This document shows, piece after piece, positions 16,793-26,317 of a DNA stretch of 64,000 nt. Source of the DNA: Azospirillum sp. 412522 (GTDB lineage Bacteria > Pseudomonadota > Alphaproteobacteria > Azospirillales > Azospirillaceae); contig NZ_RWIJ01000001.1 of NCBI RefSeq assembly GCF_019805165.1, positions 248,001 to 312,000 on the forward strand. Reading direction: 5' to 3'. Both the position numbers and the translations under genes were made by a program. Each line of letters starts with the position of its first letter. Positions within the stretch are counted from its first letter, which is position 1. The notes under the pieces were generated by a model that saw only the letters and a program-made list of their open reading frames with translations, was not told the origin of the DNA and did no database searches.

Positions 16793-18078
16793 TCCAGGGC
16801 CTCCCGCTCGATCCACAGCAGGGTGTGGTCGTCACCGCTGACCTGGCCCAGCGCGAAGCCCAGCGAGCGGACCACGGCGTCGAAGCCTTCGCCCTCCGCC
16901 ACCGCGCGGGCGATCATCCAGCCAAGGCCGATCCCGGTCCCGCCGGCATCCAGCGCCTCCAGCACCGCGACGGAATACAGCGCCAGGACGGCGCCATGCG
17001 GCAATTCCATCGTCTCGCTGCGATAACGGGTGCCGGGAGCGAGGCCGATGGGCAGGCCGGTGGCCATACCGAACCGCGGCCCACCATCATCGCTCAGGAT
17101 CATCGGCGGCGCTCCGTCGGCCGAAGCGTGGATGAAGCGCCCGGCCTCGCCGTCCACCACCCCATAGGTCATGGTCGCCTTCTGGCCCAATGCCAGCAGT
17201 CCGGCGGCGCGGTCGCTCAGTGCGGTCAGCAGGGCGGCGGCATCCTCGCCATGGACGGGGCCAAGCTCCTGCAGAAGGGTGTGCAGACGGAAGGCGTTCA
17301 GCGCCGCCGAGACCCCGCAGCCGGCGACGTTAAGCAGATAGACGCCGAAGCGCCGCCCGCCGAGCGGCAGCAATCCCCAAAGATCGCCGCCGAGATGGGG
17401 GGAGACCACGCTGCGCGCGCGCAGCCGGCAGCCTGCGGCGGCGGCGACCGTGGCGCATTGCTCCGGCGTCGGCAGCAGATGTTCGTGCATCGAGCGGGCG
17501 ACCGCCAGCTCCGCCTCCACCCTTGCGTGATAGGCCTGCAGGCGGCGGATCAGCACCCGGTCTTCCAGATGGATGCGCACGCGGGCCAGCAACTCCGTGC
17601 GCTCCAGCGGCTTGGTCACCAGATCGGTGGTGCCGGCGGCGAAGGCGCGGTTGCGGTCCTCGCCCGACGACAGCGCAGTCTGCACCAGGATCGGCAGGTC
17701 CGCCGTCTCCGGCAGCGCGCGCAGGCGGCGGCAGACCTCGAATCCGTCCATTCCCGGCATCATGATGTCGAGAATCAAAAGGTCTGGGATCAACAGGTCG
17801 GGGATGGCGGCCTCGATCATTGCCATCGCTTCCAGCCCGCTTGCGGCGAAGGCGACGCGCCGGAAACCGGCGTCGGCCAGGATGGCGCCGATCAGCGTCC
17901 GATTGAAGGCGTTGTCGTCCACCACCAGGATCGGGCAATCCAGGACGGCGGAGTCGGGTATGGGGCAATCGCAGGTTTGGCTGTCGGGGCTCTGCATGGA
18001 AGCGGGACCGGCATCTGGCGCCGCTTCCGATGCGGAGACGGCCTGGCCGGCGGGGCTATGCCAAACCGACCCGCTCAC
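16789..18078 (-). CDS. Receiver-PP2C paralogue with degenerate phosphatase site
   Basis: 429 aa, same plan as the next gene downstream. The receiver has Asp54/Asp55 and phospho-acceptor Asp104 (ILDIMMPGMDG), preceded by an unusual in-frame tandem duplication IPDLL-IPDLL that lengthens the approach to strand 3. In the PP2C part GGDLWG and GDDHT keep Asp, but the DxSGHG motif reads NVAGCG and the YSDxxxE motif reads YSVAVLE. Two of four metal ligands are lost, so it is probably a pseudo-phosphatase, perhaps a decoy or heterodimer partner. It overlaps both neighbours by 4 bp (ATGA), so the three are translationally coupled. About 45 extra N-terminal residues are low complexity. Confidence 0.88.
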   Translation of the reverse strand: MSGSVWHSPAGQAVSASEAAPDAGPASMQSPDSQTCDCPIPDSAVLDCPILVVDDNAFNRTLIGAILADAGFRRVAFAASGLEAMAMIEAAIPDLLIPDLLILDIMMPGMDGFEVCRRLRALPETADLPILVQTALSSGEDRNRAFAAGTTDLVTKPLERTELLARVRIHLEDRVLIRRLQAYHARVEAELAVARSMHEHLLPTPEQCATVAAAAGCRLRARSVVSPHLGGDLWGLLPLGGRRFGVYLLNVAGCGVSAALNAFRLHTLLQELGPVHGEDAAALLTALSDRAAGLLALGQKATMTYGVVDGEAGRFIHASADGAPPMILSDDGGPRFGMATGLPIGLAPGTRYRSETMELPHGAVLALYSVAVLEALDAGGTGIGLGWMIARAVAEGEGFDAVVRSLGFALGQVSGDDHTLLWIEREALE

Positions 18079-18902
18079 AGCAGGAACCTCAAGCGGATGC
18101 GGCGGCCGCCATTCTCGATTTCCAGCCCGTCGGCGATGTCGCCGATCAGGTCCAGACCGCGGCCGGATGCTCCGGCACTGGAGCGCGGACCCGGGGTAAA
18201 GCCGTTCCCTTCATCGGTGATCTCCACCGTCGCCAGTCGCCGGCCGTCCTCCGCCGGATCGATCCTGACGGCGATGACGATGCGGCGCGCGGCCAGCAGC
18301 GGATCGGCCAGACGGTCGGCCAGGTCGCGGGAAAAGCGCTCCAGCTCCTGGACGCTCAACTCCTTCATGCCGTCGACGCCAAGGTTGCCGTGGACCAGCG
18401 CATTGCTGACCGCCTCGTGCAGCGCGAGCTCGACGTCGTTCCGGCGCTCTCCTTCCAGCGGATGGCGGGCGCTCAGCGCGGTCAGCAGCCGTCCGCCGAG
18501 CTGTAGGTCATGGGCGGTGGCGGTGGTCAGGTTGAGGTAGAGGTCGCTGCCGCCCGCTTCCGCGAGCAGCGTGGCGAGGTCGGGGGCCGGACCCGAAGCG
18601 TCGGTGCCGGCCGCCGGCTCGACCGGTGGTTCGATCCAGGCTGCAACAGGGGGAAGCCACAGCGCGTCGGTATCCATGGCGGCGCGGACGCCAAGCTCCC
18701 CTGCGAACTCTCCTGCGGCCAGCAGGACGGCCAGAGGCGCCGTTCCGGCGGGTTCCGCGGCCGGGGGCAGCCACATCGCCTGCGCCAGCCGGTCCCGCCG
18801 GTCGGCTGGCAAGCCCGGTGCCAGAAAGCCGGCGAAACGGGTGCGGCAGCCGGTGGCCTGGAGCATCTCCCGGGCCGTCTTCTGAGGTGTCCGGCCGGTC
18901 AC
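18075..18902 (-). CDS. RsbW-like ATP-binding serine kinase / anti-sigma-type switch protein
   Basis: 275 aa. The C-terminal half is a HATPase_c_2 (GHKL) domain: N-box ELALHEAVSNALVHGN at about 157-172, ITDEGNGF, and SGRGLDLIGDI. This is the RsbW/SpoIIAB fold that phosphorylates STAS proteins and sequesters a target. The N-terminal 130 residues are Ala/Pro-rich and match nothing I know; they may receive a separate input. GTG start, 5 bases after the STAS stop; its own stop overlaps the next gene. No sigma factor gene is in the window, so the target of the switch is unknown. Confidence 0.85.
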   Translation of the reverse strand: MTGRTPQKTAREMLQATGCRTRFAGFLAPGLPADRRDRLAQAMWLPPAAEPAGTAPLAVLLAAGEFAGELGVRAAMDTDALWLPPVAAWIEPPVEPAAGTDASGPAPDLATLLAEAGGSDLYLNLTTATAHDLQLGGRLLTALSARHPLEGERRNDVELALHEAVSNALVHGNLGVDGMKELSVQELERFSRDLADRLADPLLAARRIVIAVRIDPAEDGRRLATVEITDEGNGFTPGPRSSAGASGRGLDLIGDIADGLEIENGGRRIRLRFLL

Positions 18903-18907
18903 CGGGA

Positions 18908-19213
18908 TCAGTCCTCGATCGGGACGATCTTGGCGATCTGCGCCACGGTCAGCACCCGCTTGACCTGTCCGGCGGCGCTGCGCAGGACGAACTGCTTGCC
19001 GGCACGGTCCATCTCCTCGCGTGCGATCAGCAACATGCCGATGCCGGCGGAATCGACGAACTCGAGCGACGACAGGTCGAGAACCTGACGCCTGAGCTTG
19101 TTCTGCCCCATCTCGCCGATCAGGGTCCGCAACTTCGCATGGTCGTTGAAGGTCAGGCGGCCGCGCAGGCGGACGACCGCTTCCTGATCGCGCAATTCGA
19201 TGCCGTAATCCAT
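18908..19213 (-). CDS. STAS-domain anti-sigma factor antagonist (RsbV/SpoIIAA-like)
   Basis: 101 aa single STAS domain. The phosphorylation site is canonical: LEFVDSAGIGML with Ser55 right after Asp54. Family knowledge: the kinase partner phosphorylates this Ser and the PP2C enzyme removes the phosphate, so the protein alternates between free and partner-bound states. The ATG at 19213 follows GGAAAG; a longer frame to 19249 lacks a site. It sits between the cytosolic receptor gene and the RsbW-like gene, all co-directional. Confidence 0.9.
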   Translation of the reverse strand: MDYGIELRDQEAVVRLRGRLTFNDHAKLRTLIGEMGQNKLRRQVLDLSSLEFVDSAGIGMLLIAREEMDRAGKQFVLRSAAGQVKRVLTVAQIAKIVPIED

Positions 19214-19266
19214 AGGCCCGTCTTTCCGCAAGGGTCGTTCAGTGTACAAGCGGCGGGCATACCGCG

Positions 19267-20427
19267 CTAGAAGAGTTCAATATCACCGCCGGCGCCGCTT
19301 CCCCCTGCGACATCGAGATCAAGCACGCCATTTTCATCCAGTGCGGTGCCCTCCAGCAGCAACCTGCGCACGAAGCGTTCGCGCATTTCGCTCAGGGTGA
19401 AGCGGCCCATCAACTGGTTCAGCCATTCCTGGGGCTCCCGCGCGCCGATGCCGGGTGGCACCTGGGCGCGGATGCGGGCTTCCAGTTCCCCCAGCCCGGC
19501 GCTCATGATGGCGAGGCTGTCGTTGATCGCTTCGATCCGTTGCTTGGTCAGGTCCTGGAACTGCATGCCGGTGATGACATGGGCGATGGTGGAGGACATG
19601 TCCGACGACACCGTCGCCGCCGTCCGCAGCACCGTCTGGAAATGGGTTGTTTGCGCCACCAAGCTGTCCATCGTCTTGTCGACCCGCTCCTTCGCCAGCA
19701 TCTGCGGCGACATGTCGGTGTCGGCGATCTGGCGCAGGATCTCGTGGCCGTTGCGCACGCCCTTCACCACGGCGGTGACCTTGCTGCGCATGCGTTCCGC
19801 CAGTTCTCCGGTGGAGCGGGAAAGGTGCCGCACCTCCTGTGCAACCACGGCGAAGGTGCGCCCGGCCTCGCCGGCGCGGCTGGCCTCGATGGTGGCGTTC
19901 AGCGCCAGGAAGTTGGTCTGGCGGTTGATGCCGTCGATGTCGCCGATCGACTTTTCCAGCTCCGCCACATCCTTCTGCACGTCGTCCAGCAGATAGACCA
20001 TGGTCATGGCATGGCGCGACAGGCTGACGATGTTGGTCACCATGTCGGTGATGACGTCCTGCATGCCGACAACCAGCGTGTCGAGCGGTACCCGTTCCCC
20101 GTCGAGGTCGACCGTCCCGGCCATGGCGACGATCTGGGCCACCCGTTCCGACTGCTCCAGCGCCTTCTCGGCCAGTTCGCGGAAGCGTTCCGACAGGTCG
20201 AGGGTGGAGGTCTCCACATGGTCGGAGGTGCGCGTCAGTTCGCTCTGCACGATGTCGAGGGTGCGACGCTGCACATCGGCAAAGCCGAGCCAGGTCGACA
20301 GAAGCTCCGCGGTGACCGCGACCTTGGCACCACCATCTCGGGAAGCGTCCGGCATCGCGGGCGTGTCGTCTGGAAGGCCGTTCTGGAAGGCGGGCCGGAC
20401 GGCATCGTGGGCGGCGGGGTTGAACAT
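19267..20427 (-). CDS. Cytoplasmic methyl-accepting chemotaxis-like protein
   Basis: 386 aa, no transmembrane segment. The central part is a receptor signalling hairpin with tip [21 protein letters not shown], so it can join a CheA/CheW array. Flanks are helical; the C-terminal part, [19 protein letters not shown], is a phrase common in proteins that act beside CheY-type systems (CheZ-like helices), though I make no functional claim from it. No PAS, globin or other sensor domain is visible. AAGGAGC ribosome site. Its location between cheB and the STAS gene makes it the junction between the chemosensory and partner-switching modules. Confidence 0.88.
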   Translation of the reverse strand: MFNPAAHDAVRPAFQNGLPDDTPAMPDASRDGGAKVAVTAELLSTWLGFADVQRRTLDIVQSELTRTSDHVETSTLDLSERFRELAEKALEQSERVAQIVAMAGTVDLDGERVPLDTLVVGMQDVITDMVTNIVSLSRHAMTMVYLLDDVQKDVAELEKSIGDIDGINRQTNFLALNATIEASRAGEAGRTFAVVAQEVRHLSRSTGELAERMRSKVTAVVKGVRNGHEILRQIADTDMSPQMLAKERVDKTMDSLVAQTTHFQTVLRTAATVSSDMSSTIAHVITGMQFQDLTKQRIEAINDSLAIMSAGLGELEARIRAQVPPGIGAREPQEWLNQLMGRFTLSEMRERFVRRLLLEGTALDENGVLDLDVAGGSGAGGDIELF

Positions 20428-20468
20428 ACTGGTGCTCCTTGGAAACTCGGCCCGGATGCCCGGTTGGA

Positions 20469-21530
20469 TCAGGCGGTGCGGGGGCGTTCGCCGACGGCGT
20501 CGAAGGCGCGCAGCATTTCGGCGGGGATTTGGGCGAGCGGCAGTTCGACCGCGACAGCGCCGGCCTCCCTGGCGGCGCGCGGCATGCCATAGACGACGCA
20601 GCTCGATTCCTGCTCGCCGATGGTGAAGGCGCCGGCCTCATGCATCGCCTTCATGCCGATGGCGCCGTCGCGGCCCATGCCGGACAGGATGACGCCGATG
20701 GCGTTGTTGCCGGCCGCCTTGGCGATGGAGGCGAACAGCACGTCGACGGACGGACGGTGGCCGCTGACCGCCGGGGTGTCCTGGACGTGGCAGACGAAGC
20801 CGGCGGTGTCGCGGACGACGGCGAGGTGGCGGTTGCCGGGGGCGATCAGCACCAGCCCCTGGGCCGGCCGGTCGCCATGGGCGGCCACCCGCACCGCGGG
20901 CGCCGACAGCCGGTCGAGCCGGGCGGCGAAGCTGGGCACATAGCTGGGACCCATATGCTGGGTGACGACGATGGGCGGGCAATCGGCGGGCATGGCGGCC
21001 AGAACGTCGCGGATGCGCTCCACCCCGCCGGTCGAGGCGCCGATGGCGATCAGCCGCTTTCCGGATCCGGCACGCCGCGGCGTCGGCAGGACACCGTGGC
21101 CGGCGGCCGGGCGCCGCATGGTCAGGCGCGCGGTGGCGGCGACGCGGATCTTGGAGACCAGTTCCATCGCCGTCGCCTCGAACCCGTGCCCGTCGGACCC
21201 GCCGGGCTTGGCGATGCAATCCACCGCGCCCAGTTCCAGGGCACGGATGGCGGCGTCGGAACCTTCGCGGGTCAGCGAGGAGACCATGATGACCGGCGTC
21301 GGCCGCAGCGTCATGATCTTTTCCAGGAAGGACAGGCCGTCCATCTTCGGCATCTCGACGTCGAGCGTGATGACGTCGGGGTTGGTCGCCTTGATGACCT
21401 CGCGCGCCTCGAAGGGGTCGCGGGCGACACCGGCGACCTCCATGCCCGGTTCGCGGGTCAGGATTTCCTTCAGCATCTCGCGCATCAGGGCGCTGTCGTC
21501 GACGATGACGACACGGATCGGTCTGGGCAT
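20469..21530 (-). CDS. cheB: Chemotaxis protein-glutamate methylesterase/deamidase CheB
   Basis: 353 aa. The receiver domain is at 1-120 with Asp11/12 and phospho-acceptor in [12 protein letters not shown], then a Pro/Arg linker, then the catalytic domain with the Ser-His-Asp triad: [14 protein letters not shown] and GMGRDG. It removes methyl groups from receptor glutamates when phosphorylated by CheA, resetting adaptation, and deamidates glutamines. Gap of 3 bases after cheD. Full length for the family. Confidence 0.96.
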   Translation of the reverse strand: MPRPIRVVIVDDSALMREMLKEILTREPGMEVAGVARDPFEAREVIKATNPDVITLDVEMPKMDGLSFLEKIMTLRPTPVIMVSSLTREGSDAAIRALELGAVDCIAKPGGSDGHGFEATAMELVSKIRVAATARLTMRRPAAGHGVLPTPRRAGSGKRLIAIGASTGGVERIRDVLAAMPADCPPIVVTQHMGPSYVPSFAARLDRLSAPAVRVAAHGDRPAQGLVLIAPGNRHLAVVRDTAGFVCHVQDTPAVSGHRPSVDVLFASIAKAAGNNAIGVILSGMGRDGAIGMKAMHEAGAFTIGEQESSCVVYGMPRAAREAGAVAVELPLAQIPAEMLRAFDAVGERPRTA

Positions 21531-21533
21531 CGG

Positions 21534-22196
21534 TCAGCTCCCTCCCGGATCGGCGGATGTGAACAATTCGACCTCGCCCTCCCCGGGGGTCCGGCTCGCA
21601 TGGGCGATGAAGCGCCGCTCGCGGATGACGGTGTCGGCCGCCGCCTCCGGCCGCAGCAGGCGGCGCAGCGCGCGGCCGCTGTGCGGGAAATAGTGCAGTC
21701 GCCGGGCGGAGCCGCCGCCGAGATCGTGGCCCGCCAGCACCAGCCCCTCGGTCCGTACATATTCCAGCGCGAAGCGGCTGTTCAGCCCGCCGATGTCATA
21801 GCTCGACTCGATGACCCGGCCGCCCCCGAACAGCTTGACCTGCAGGCGCCGGCGCTCCGCGCCCGCCGTCAGCAGCGCGTTGATCAGCCGTTCCATCGCG
21901 ACGGAGCCGTAGCGGGCGGCGACGCCGGCCCCTTCCAGTTCGCTCGCCGGCAGGTCGGGCAGCATGAAATGGTTCATGCCGCCGATGCCCCGCACCGGGT
22001 CGTGGATGCAGGCCGCCACACAGGATCCCAGCGTCGTCGCGATCATCAGGTCGGGGCGGTCGCTGACCGCCTGCTGGCCCAGCGCGATCTTGACGGTGTC
22101 GACCTTGAATTCCTGGTTGAAGTAGCGCCCGCTGCCCATGCGGCGGGAGGGAGCGGCATGGATGGGGCCGTGGTCGGGGAAGGGGGTGGCGGTCAT
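21534..22196 (-). CDS. cheD: Chemoreceptor glutamine deamidase CheD
   Basis: 220 aa, somewhat long owing to about 30 extra N-terminal residues. Catalytic Cys lies in TTLGSCVAACIHDP, His in GGMNHFMLPD, and the Thr-containing KLFGGGRVIE segment follows. CheD deamidates receptor glutamines and in some bacteria binds CheC; no cheC is present here. It starts 3 bases after cheR ends and is followed by cheB after 3 bases, a tight adaptation triad. Confidence 0.95.
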   Translation of the reverse strand: MTATPFPDHGPIHAAPSRRMGSGRYFNQEFKVDTVKIALGQQAVSDRPDLMIATTLGSCVAACIHDPVRGIGGMNHFMLPDLPASELEGAGVAARYGSVAMERLINALLTAGAERRRLQVKLFGGGRVIESSYDIGGLNSRFALEYVRTEGLVLAGHDLGGGSARRLHYFPHSGRALRRLLRPEAAADTVIRERRFIAHASRTPGEGEVELFTSADPGGS

Positions 22197-22199
22197 CGC

Positions 22200-23111
22200 T
22201 CAATCCCTCCGGTAGATCGTCGGGCCGGCCTGTCGGAACAGGTTCGACACGCCGTACAGGCTCTCGGAGTGGCCGAGGAAGAGGTAGCCGCCGTGGCGGA
22301 GCATGCGGGCGAAGTTCTCGATCACCTGCATCCGGCCGCGGCGGTCGAAATAGATCAGGACGTTGCGGCAGAAGATCGCGTCGAACGGGCCGGACATCGG
22401 CCAATGTTCCAGCAGGTTCAGCGGCTTGACGGTCACGAGCCGCTTCAGCTCTTCGCCCATCGCCACCGCCGGCTCGCCGTCCAGCCGGGTGTCCGTGGTG
22501 AAGCGCTGGCGGATCGGCGCAGGGATGCCGGTGGCGCCCGGCAGCGGGTAGATGCCGCGCCGGGCGGTGTCCACCATGTGGGTGTCGATGTCGGTGGCGA
22601 GGATGCGCGCGTCCCAGCGGCGCAGCTCCGGCCCCATGGCGGAGACCAGAACCATCGCCATGCTGTAGGGCTCCGGCCCGGAGGAGCAGCCGGCCGACCA
22701 CAGCCGCAGCCGCGGCTTCGACCGGCCGGCGTTCAGGTCCCGCACCTCCGGCAGGACGTTGGAGGCCAGGAAGTCGAAATGGTGCGATTCGCGGTAGAAG
22801 CTGGTCAGGTTGGTGGTCAGCGCATTGACCAGGAAGCCGATCTCCTCCGCCGCCCCGTCGCTCTGCAGCAGGGCGCAGTAGGCGTCGAAGTCGGGCAGCC
22901 GCAGCTCCCGCAGCCGGCGCGCCAGCCGGGCATAGACCATCTCCGCCTTATGGGGAGCCAGCGCGATGCCGGCCAGCTGGTAGAGCAGCCCGGCGATCAG
23001 GTCGAAATGTTGCGGCTCGAAATGGAACTCGCGCGCGCCACCGAACACCGCGGCGGGAGTGCGTCGCAGCGTTGCGGGTTCGGTCGACGGGGCGGGCGGG
23101 CGTTCGATCAT
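22200..23111 (-). CDS. cheR: Chemotaxis protein methyltransferase CheR
   Basis: 303 aa. The N-terminal helical domain (FDLIAGLLYQLAGIALAPHKAEMVYARLARRL) and the SAM-binding domain are both present: TNLTSFYRESHHFDFL, LRLWSAGCSSGPEPYSMAM (motif I), DAIFCRNVLIYFD and LFLGHSESL. It methylates receptor glutamates. An in-frame GTG at 23114 directly precedes the ATG chosen. Sits between the receptor gene and cheD. Confidence 0.96.
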   Translation of the reverse strand: MIERPPAPSTEPATLRRTPAAVFGGAREFHFEPQHFDLIAGLLYQLAGIALAPHKAEMVYARLARRLRELRLPDFDAYCALLQSDGAAEEIGFLVNALTTNLTSFYRESHHFDFLASNVLPEVRDLNAGRSKPRLRLWSAGCSSGPEPYSMAMVLVSAMGPELRRWDARILATDIDTHMVDTARRGIYPLPGATGIPAPIRQRFTTDTRLDGEPAVAMGEELKRLVTVKPLNLLEHWPMSGPFDAIFCRNVLIYFDRRGRMQVIENFARMLRHGGYLFLGHSESLYGVSNLFRQAGPTIYRRD

Positions 23112-23146
23112 CACGGCTACCGGTGGAGTCCTCAGGAGGGTCCGGG

Positions 23147-25696
23147 TCAGGCGGTTCTGCGATTGAGGGTGAAGAAGGTCATCTGTCGGCGCAATTGATC
23201 GGCCTGTTCCTCCAGTGACCGCGAGGCGGCGGTGCTTTCCTCCACCAGGGCGGCGTTCTTCTGGGTCATCTCGTCCATCTGGGCGATGGCGATGTTGACC
23301 TCATCCAGACCGGAGGCCTGTTCGGCCGTCGCCCGGGCGATCTCCGACACCAGGTCGGCGACGCGGCCGATGCCCGACACGATCTCCGTCAGGGAACCGC
23401 CGGCGGAGCGGACGAGGTCGACCCCTTCGCGCACCTGCCCGCCGCTGTCCATGATCAGCGACTTGATTTCCTTCGAGGCCTGGGCGGAGCGCTGGGCGAG
23501 CTGCCGCACCTCCTGCGCCACCACGGCGAAGCCGCGTCCGGCGTCGCCGGCCCGCGCCGCCTCCACCGCCGCATTCAACGCCAGCAGGTTGGTCTGGAAA
23601 GCGATCTCGTCGATCACCCCGATGATGTCGGAAATCTTCTGCGACGACTGTTCGATCCGGCGCATCGCCTCCACCGCACTGGCCGCCACCTGCCCGCCGC
23701 GCGATGCCGCGGTGCGTGCCTCGGTGGCATAGCCGTTGACCTGCTGGGCATTGTCGGCGTTGGAGCGCACGGTGGCGGCGAGCTGTTCCATGCTGGCCGC
23801 CGTCTCCTCCAGCGAGGAGGCCTGCTGTTCGGTCCGCTCCGACAGGTCCAGGCTGCCTTCCGCCATCTCGCGGCTGGCGACGGCGATGGAGCCTGCGGCA
23901 TGGTCTATGCGTTGCACGATATCCGACAGGCGGGTGACCGTGCCGTTGAAATCGTCCTTCAGCCGCTGGAACACGCCTTCATATTGCTTGTCGATGCGGC
24001 GGGTCAGGTCGCCCCGCGACAACGCCTCCAGCACCGAGGCCAGCTCCTCGGTGACGGCGGCGACGTTCTCCGACAGCCGGTTGATGCCCTCGCTGACCAG
24101 CCGGAAGAAGCCGGTCTTGCCGTCCAGGGCGATGCGATGGGTGAAGTCGCCGCGCACCGCATTCTCCACCATGGCGCCGATCTCGGCCTCGATCGCGAGT
24201 TCGTCGGTCAGATCACGCCATTCGATGACGCTGCCCAGCCGCTCGCCCTGGCGGCTGACCACCGGGTTGGCGATGACCTGGAAGGTACGGCCGCCGGACT
24301 TCGCCCAGCCGCGATGGGTCTGGGTCAAACCGGCCAGCAGGCGACGCTGGTGGCCGGGATCGCGGTGGAAGGCGTCGAAGTTCCGCCCGACCAGAGCGTC
24401 CGCGTCGAAGCCCGGCAGGGAGACGCGCAGGTCGGCCTCGGCATGGCGGAACATGGCGATGATCGAGTCGTTGGCGTAGAGGATGCGGCCGTCGGTGTCC
24501 GCCATCATGATGTTGGCCGACACCCGCTCCAGCGCGATGCGGGAGCGCAGCGCCTCCACCGCCTCGTCCTTGAAGGCGGCGACGGCACGGGCCATGTCGC
24601 CCAGCTCGTCCCGCTGGCCGGTGTGGGGAACGACGACCGACAGCTTGCCCTCGGTCAGGTCGGCCATCACCCGGCGGATGCCGGAGACCGGTCCGGTGAT
24701 CGATGCGGCGATGCGGTTGGCGGCGACGATGCCGATGACCAGCGACAGCAGCCCCAGCCCGACCGTCAGGCGGATGGTGAAGGTGGCCTCGTTGCCGGCC
24801 TCCCGCTCGGTCGTCCTGGCGCCTGCGGTGATGGAGGCGACGATTCCGTCCACCGTGCGGGTGACCGCGGCGGCGGCGGCGGCAAGGTCGTCGGTGCGGC
24901 GCTTCGACTCGTCGTTGGCGGCGACGATGTCGCGGAAGGCGGCACGGTAGTCGGCGGCCCCAGCGTCGATCTCGCGCAGCGCCGTGGACAGACCCCTGTC
25001 GCTGCTCAAAATGGTGGACAGCCGGGCAATGCCGATGCCCATCGACTTGCCTTCCGCCTCGACCTGGGCGGCGGCGGCGGAATCGCGCAGGCCGATGGCG
25101 CGGTTGGCGTTGAAGCGGGTCAGCAGCCAGTGTTTCTCCACCTCCTGCACAGCGAGGGCGACGTCCTTGTCGCCGGAAGCGCCGGCCACCGCGACCACCT
25201 CCTCCAGCCTCTTGGTCACCTGGGTGCCCAGCGGGTCCATGCGCTCGCGCAGCGTCCGGTCGGCGCGCTCACGCACGGTGCGCACCGCATCGAATTTCTC
25301 GTGATAGGTGCCGTGCAGGCCGTTCAGCTCGGCGAAGGCCCCGGCCTGGGGGGAGGCCTTCAATTTGGCCTGCCGCTCCGCCATCGCCGTTTCGAACTCG
25401 CCGCGCAGCACGCGCAGCCGGTCCAGGGACTCGGCCGAACCGAGATTGATATATTCGCGGGTCTGCAGCCGTTGGTCGCCCAGCCGGCTTTCCAGATCCT
25501 TGGCAAAGACGGCGAGGTCGCCGGACGCGATGACGCTGTCGATGCGGCGGTCCAGCCCGTCCAACCCGTAGATGCCGGTGCCGGACTGGGTGGCGATCAG
25601 CACCAGCAGCAGGCCGAAGACCAGCCACAGCCGCCTGGCGATGCCCATGTTGCTGAGGAAGCTGCCGGCCTGGGCGATCTTACCGTCGGTGGCCAT
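23147..25696 (-). CDS. Large transmembrane chemoreceptor with PAS and multiple HAMP domains
   Basis: 849 aa. TM1 about residues 18-40, a long helical periplasmic module (about 265 residues, helical-bimodular-like in size), TM2 about 307-329, a HAMP, then a PAS domain ([48 protein letters not shown]), then HAMP-like segments ([22 protein letters not shown]), and the methyl-accepting domain with tip [20 protein letters not shown] near 700. This combination is a receptor that can sense outside and in the cytoplasm at once. PAS ligand or cofactor cannot be told. Lies in the che operon between cheW and cheR; likely its main receptor. Confidence 0.93.
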   Translation of the reverse strand: MATDGKIAQAGSFLSNMGIARRLWLVFGLLLVLIATQSGTGIYGLDGLDRRIDSVIASGDLAVFAKDLESRLGDQRLQTREYINLGSAESLDRLRVLRGEFETAMAERQAKLKASPQAGAFAELNGLHGTYHEKFDAVRTVRERADRTLRERMDPLGTQVTKRLEEVVAVAGASGDKDVALAVQEVEKHWLLTRFNANRAIGLRDSAAAAQVEAEGKSMGIGIARLSTILSSDRGLSTALREIDAGAADYRAAFRDIVAANDESKRRTDDLAAAAAAVTRTVDGIVASITAGARTTEREAGNEATFTIRLTVGLGLLSLVIGIVAANRIAASITGPVSGIRRVMADLTEGKLSVVVPHTGQRDELGDMARAVAAFKDEAVEALRSRIALERVSANIMMADTDGRILYANDSIIAMFRHAEADLRVSLPGFDADALVGRNFDAFHRDPGHQRRLLAGLTQTHRGWAKSGGRTFQVIANPVVSRQGERLGSVIEWRDLTDELAIEAEIGAMVENAVRGDFTHRIALDGKTGFFRLVSEGINRLSENVAAVTEELASVLEALSRGDLTRRIDKQYEGVFQRLKDDFNGTVTRLSDIVQRIDHAAGSIAVASREMAEGSLDLSERTEQQASSLEETAASMEQLAATVRSNADNAQQVNGYATEARTAASRGGQVAASAVEAMRRIEQSSQKISDIIGVIDEIAFQTNLLALNAAVEAARAGDAGRGFAVVAQEVRQLAQRSAQASKEIKSLIMDSGGQVREGVDLVRSAGGSLTEIVSGIGRVADLVSEIARATAEQASGLDEVNIAIAQMDEMTQKNAALVEESTAASRSLEEQADQLRRQMTFFTLNRRTA

Positions 25697-25765
25697 CGGT
25701 GACGTTCCCTCTTTTTATGGCTTCTCGTTGCGGTCAGACCACCGGCGGCACGGCACCGTCCGGGG

Positions 25766-26308
25766 TCAGGTCGTCTCCAGCGCGGCGCGCGGGACGGCGT
25801 CCTGGTCGACATGTTCGCCAGCGAACAGCTTGCCGACGTTCAGCAGGGTCACCATCCGGTTCTCGGCGGTGTAGAGGCCGCTGAGATACTCGGCGTCGAT
25901 CAGGCCGCTATCGACGTCAGGCGGCGGCTTGATCGCATCGTGGCCGATAGCCAGGATGTCGGAGATGGCGTCGACCAGGATGCCGCGCGTACGCTCCCCC
26001 ACCTGCATCACCACCACGACGTGACGCTTCGTCACTTGGGTCGGGCCGCCGCCGAAGCGGGCACGCAGGTCGAAGATCGGGATGATGATGCCGCGCAGGT
26101 TGATCACGCCGCGAACATAGTCGGGAAGATTGGGCAGCCGGCTTTCCGGTGTCCAGCCGCGGATTTCCCTGACTGCCAGGATATTGACGCCATATTCCTC
26201 GCTGCCGACCGTGAAGGTGACGTACTGCTCCTCGCTCCCGTTCGCGGCGCCGGCGGACTGGAGATCGGTGCGGGAGCTGACGGGGGCGATCGCGGTGGAA
26301 CTGCTCAT
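25766..26308 (-). CDS. cheW: Chemotaxis coupling protein CheW
   Basis: 180 aa with about 25 disordered N-terminal residues. CheW hallmarks are YVTFTVGSEEYGVNILAVREI, VRGVINLRGIIIPIFDLRARFG and GILVDAISDIL. It bridges receptors and CheA. Gap of 9 bases after cheA, so co-transcribed. Confidence 0.96.
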   Translation of the reverse strand: MSSSTAIAPVSSRTDLQSAGAANGSEEQYVTFTVGSEEYGVNILAVREIRGWTPESRLPNLPDYVRGVINLRGIIIPIFDLRARFGGGPTQVTKRHVVVVMQVGERTRGILVDAISDILAIGHDAIKPPPDVDSGLIDAEYLSGLYTAENRMVTLLNVGKLFAGEHVDQDAVPRAALETT

Positions 26309-26317
26309 CGCTGGACC

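Noticed and set aside
20439..23198. 919-codon open frame on the plus strand
   Set aside because: Antisense to cheB, cheD and cheR, whose catalytic motifs are intact.
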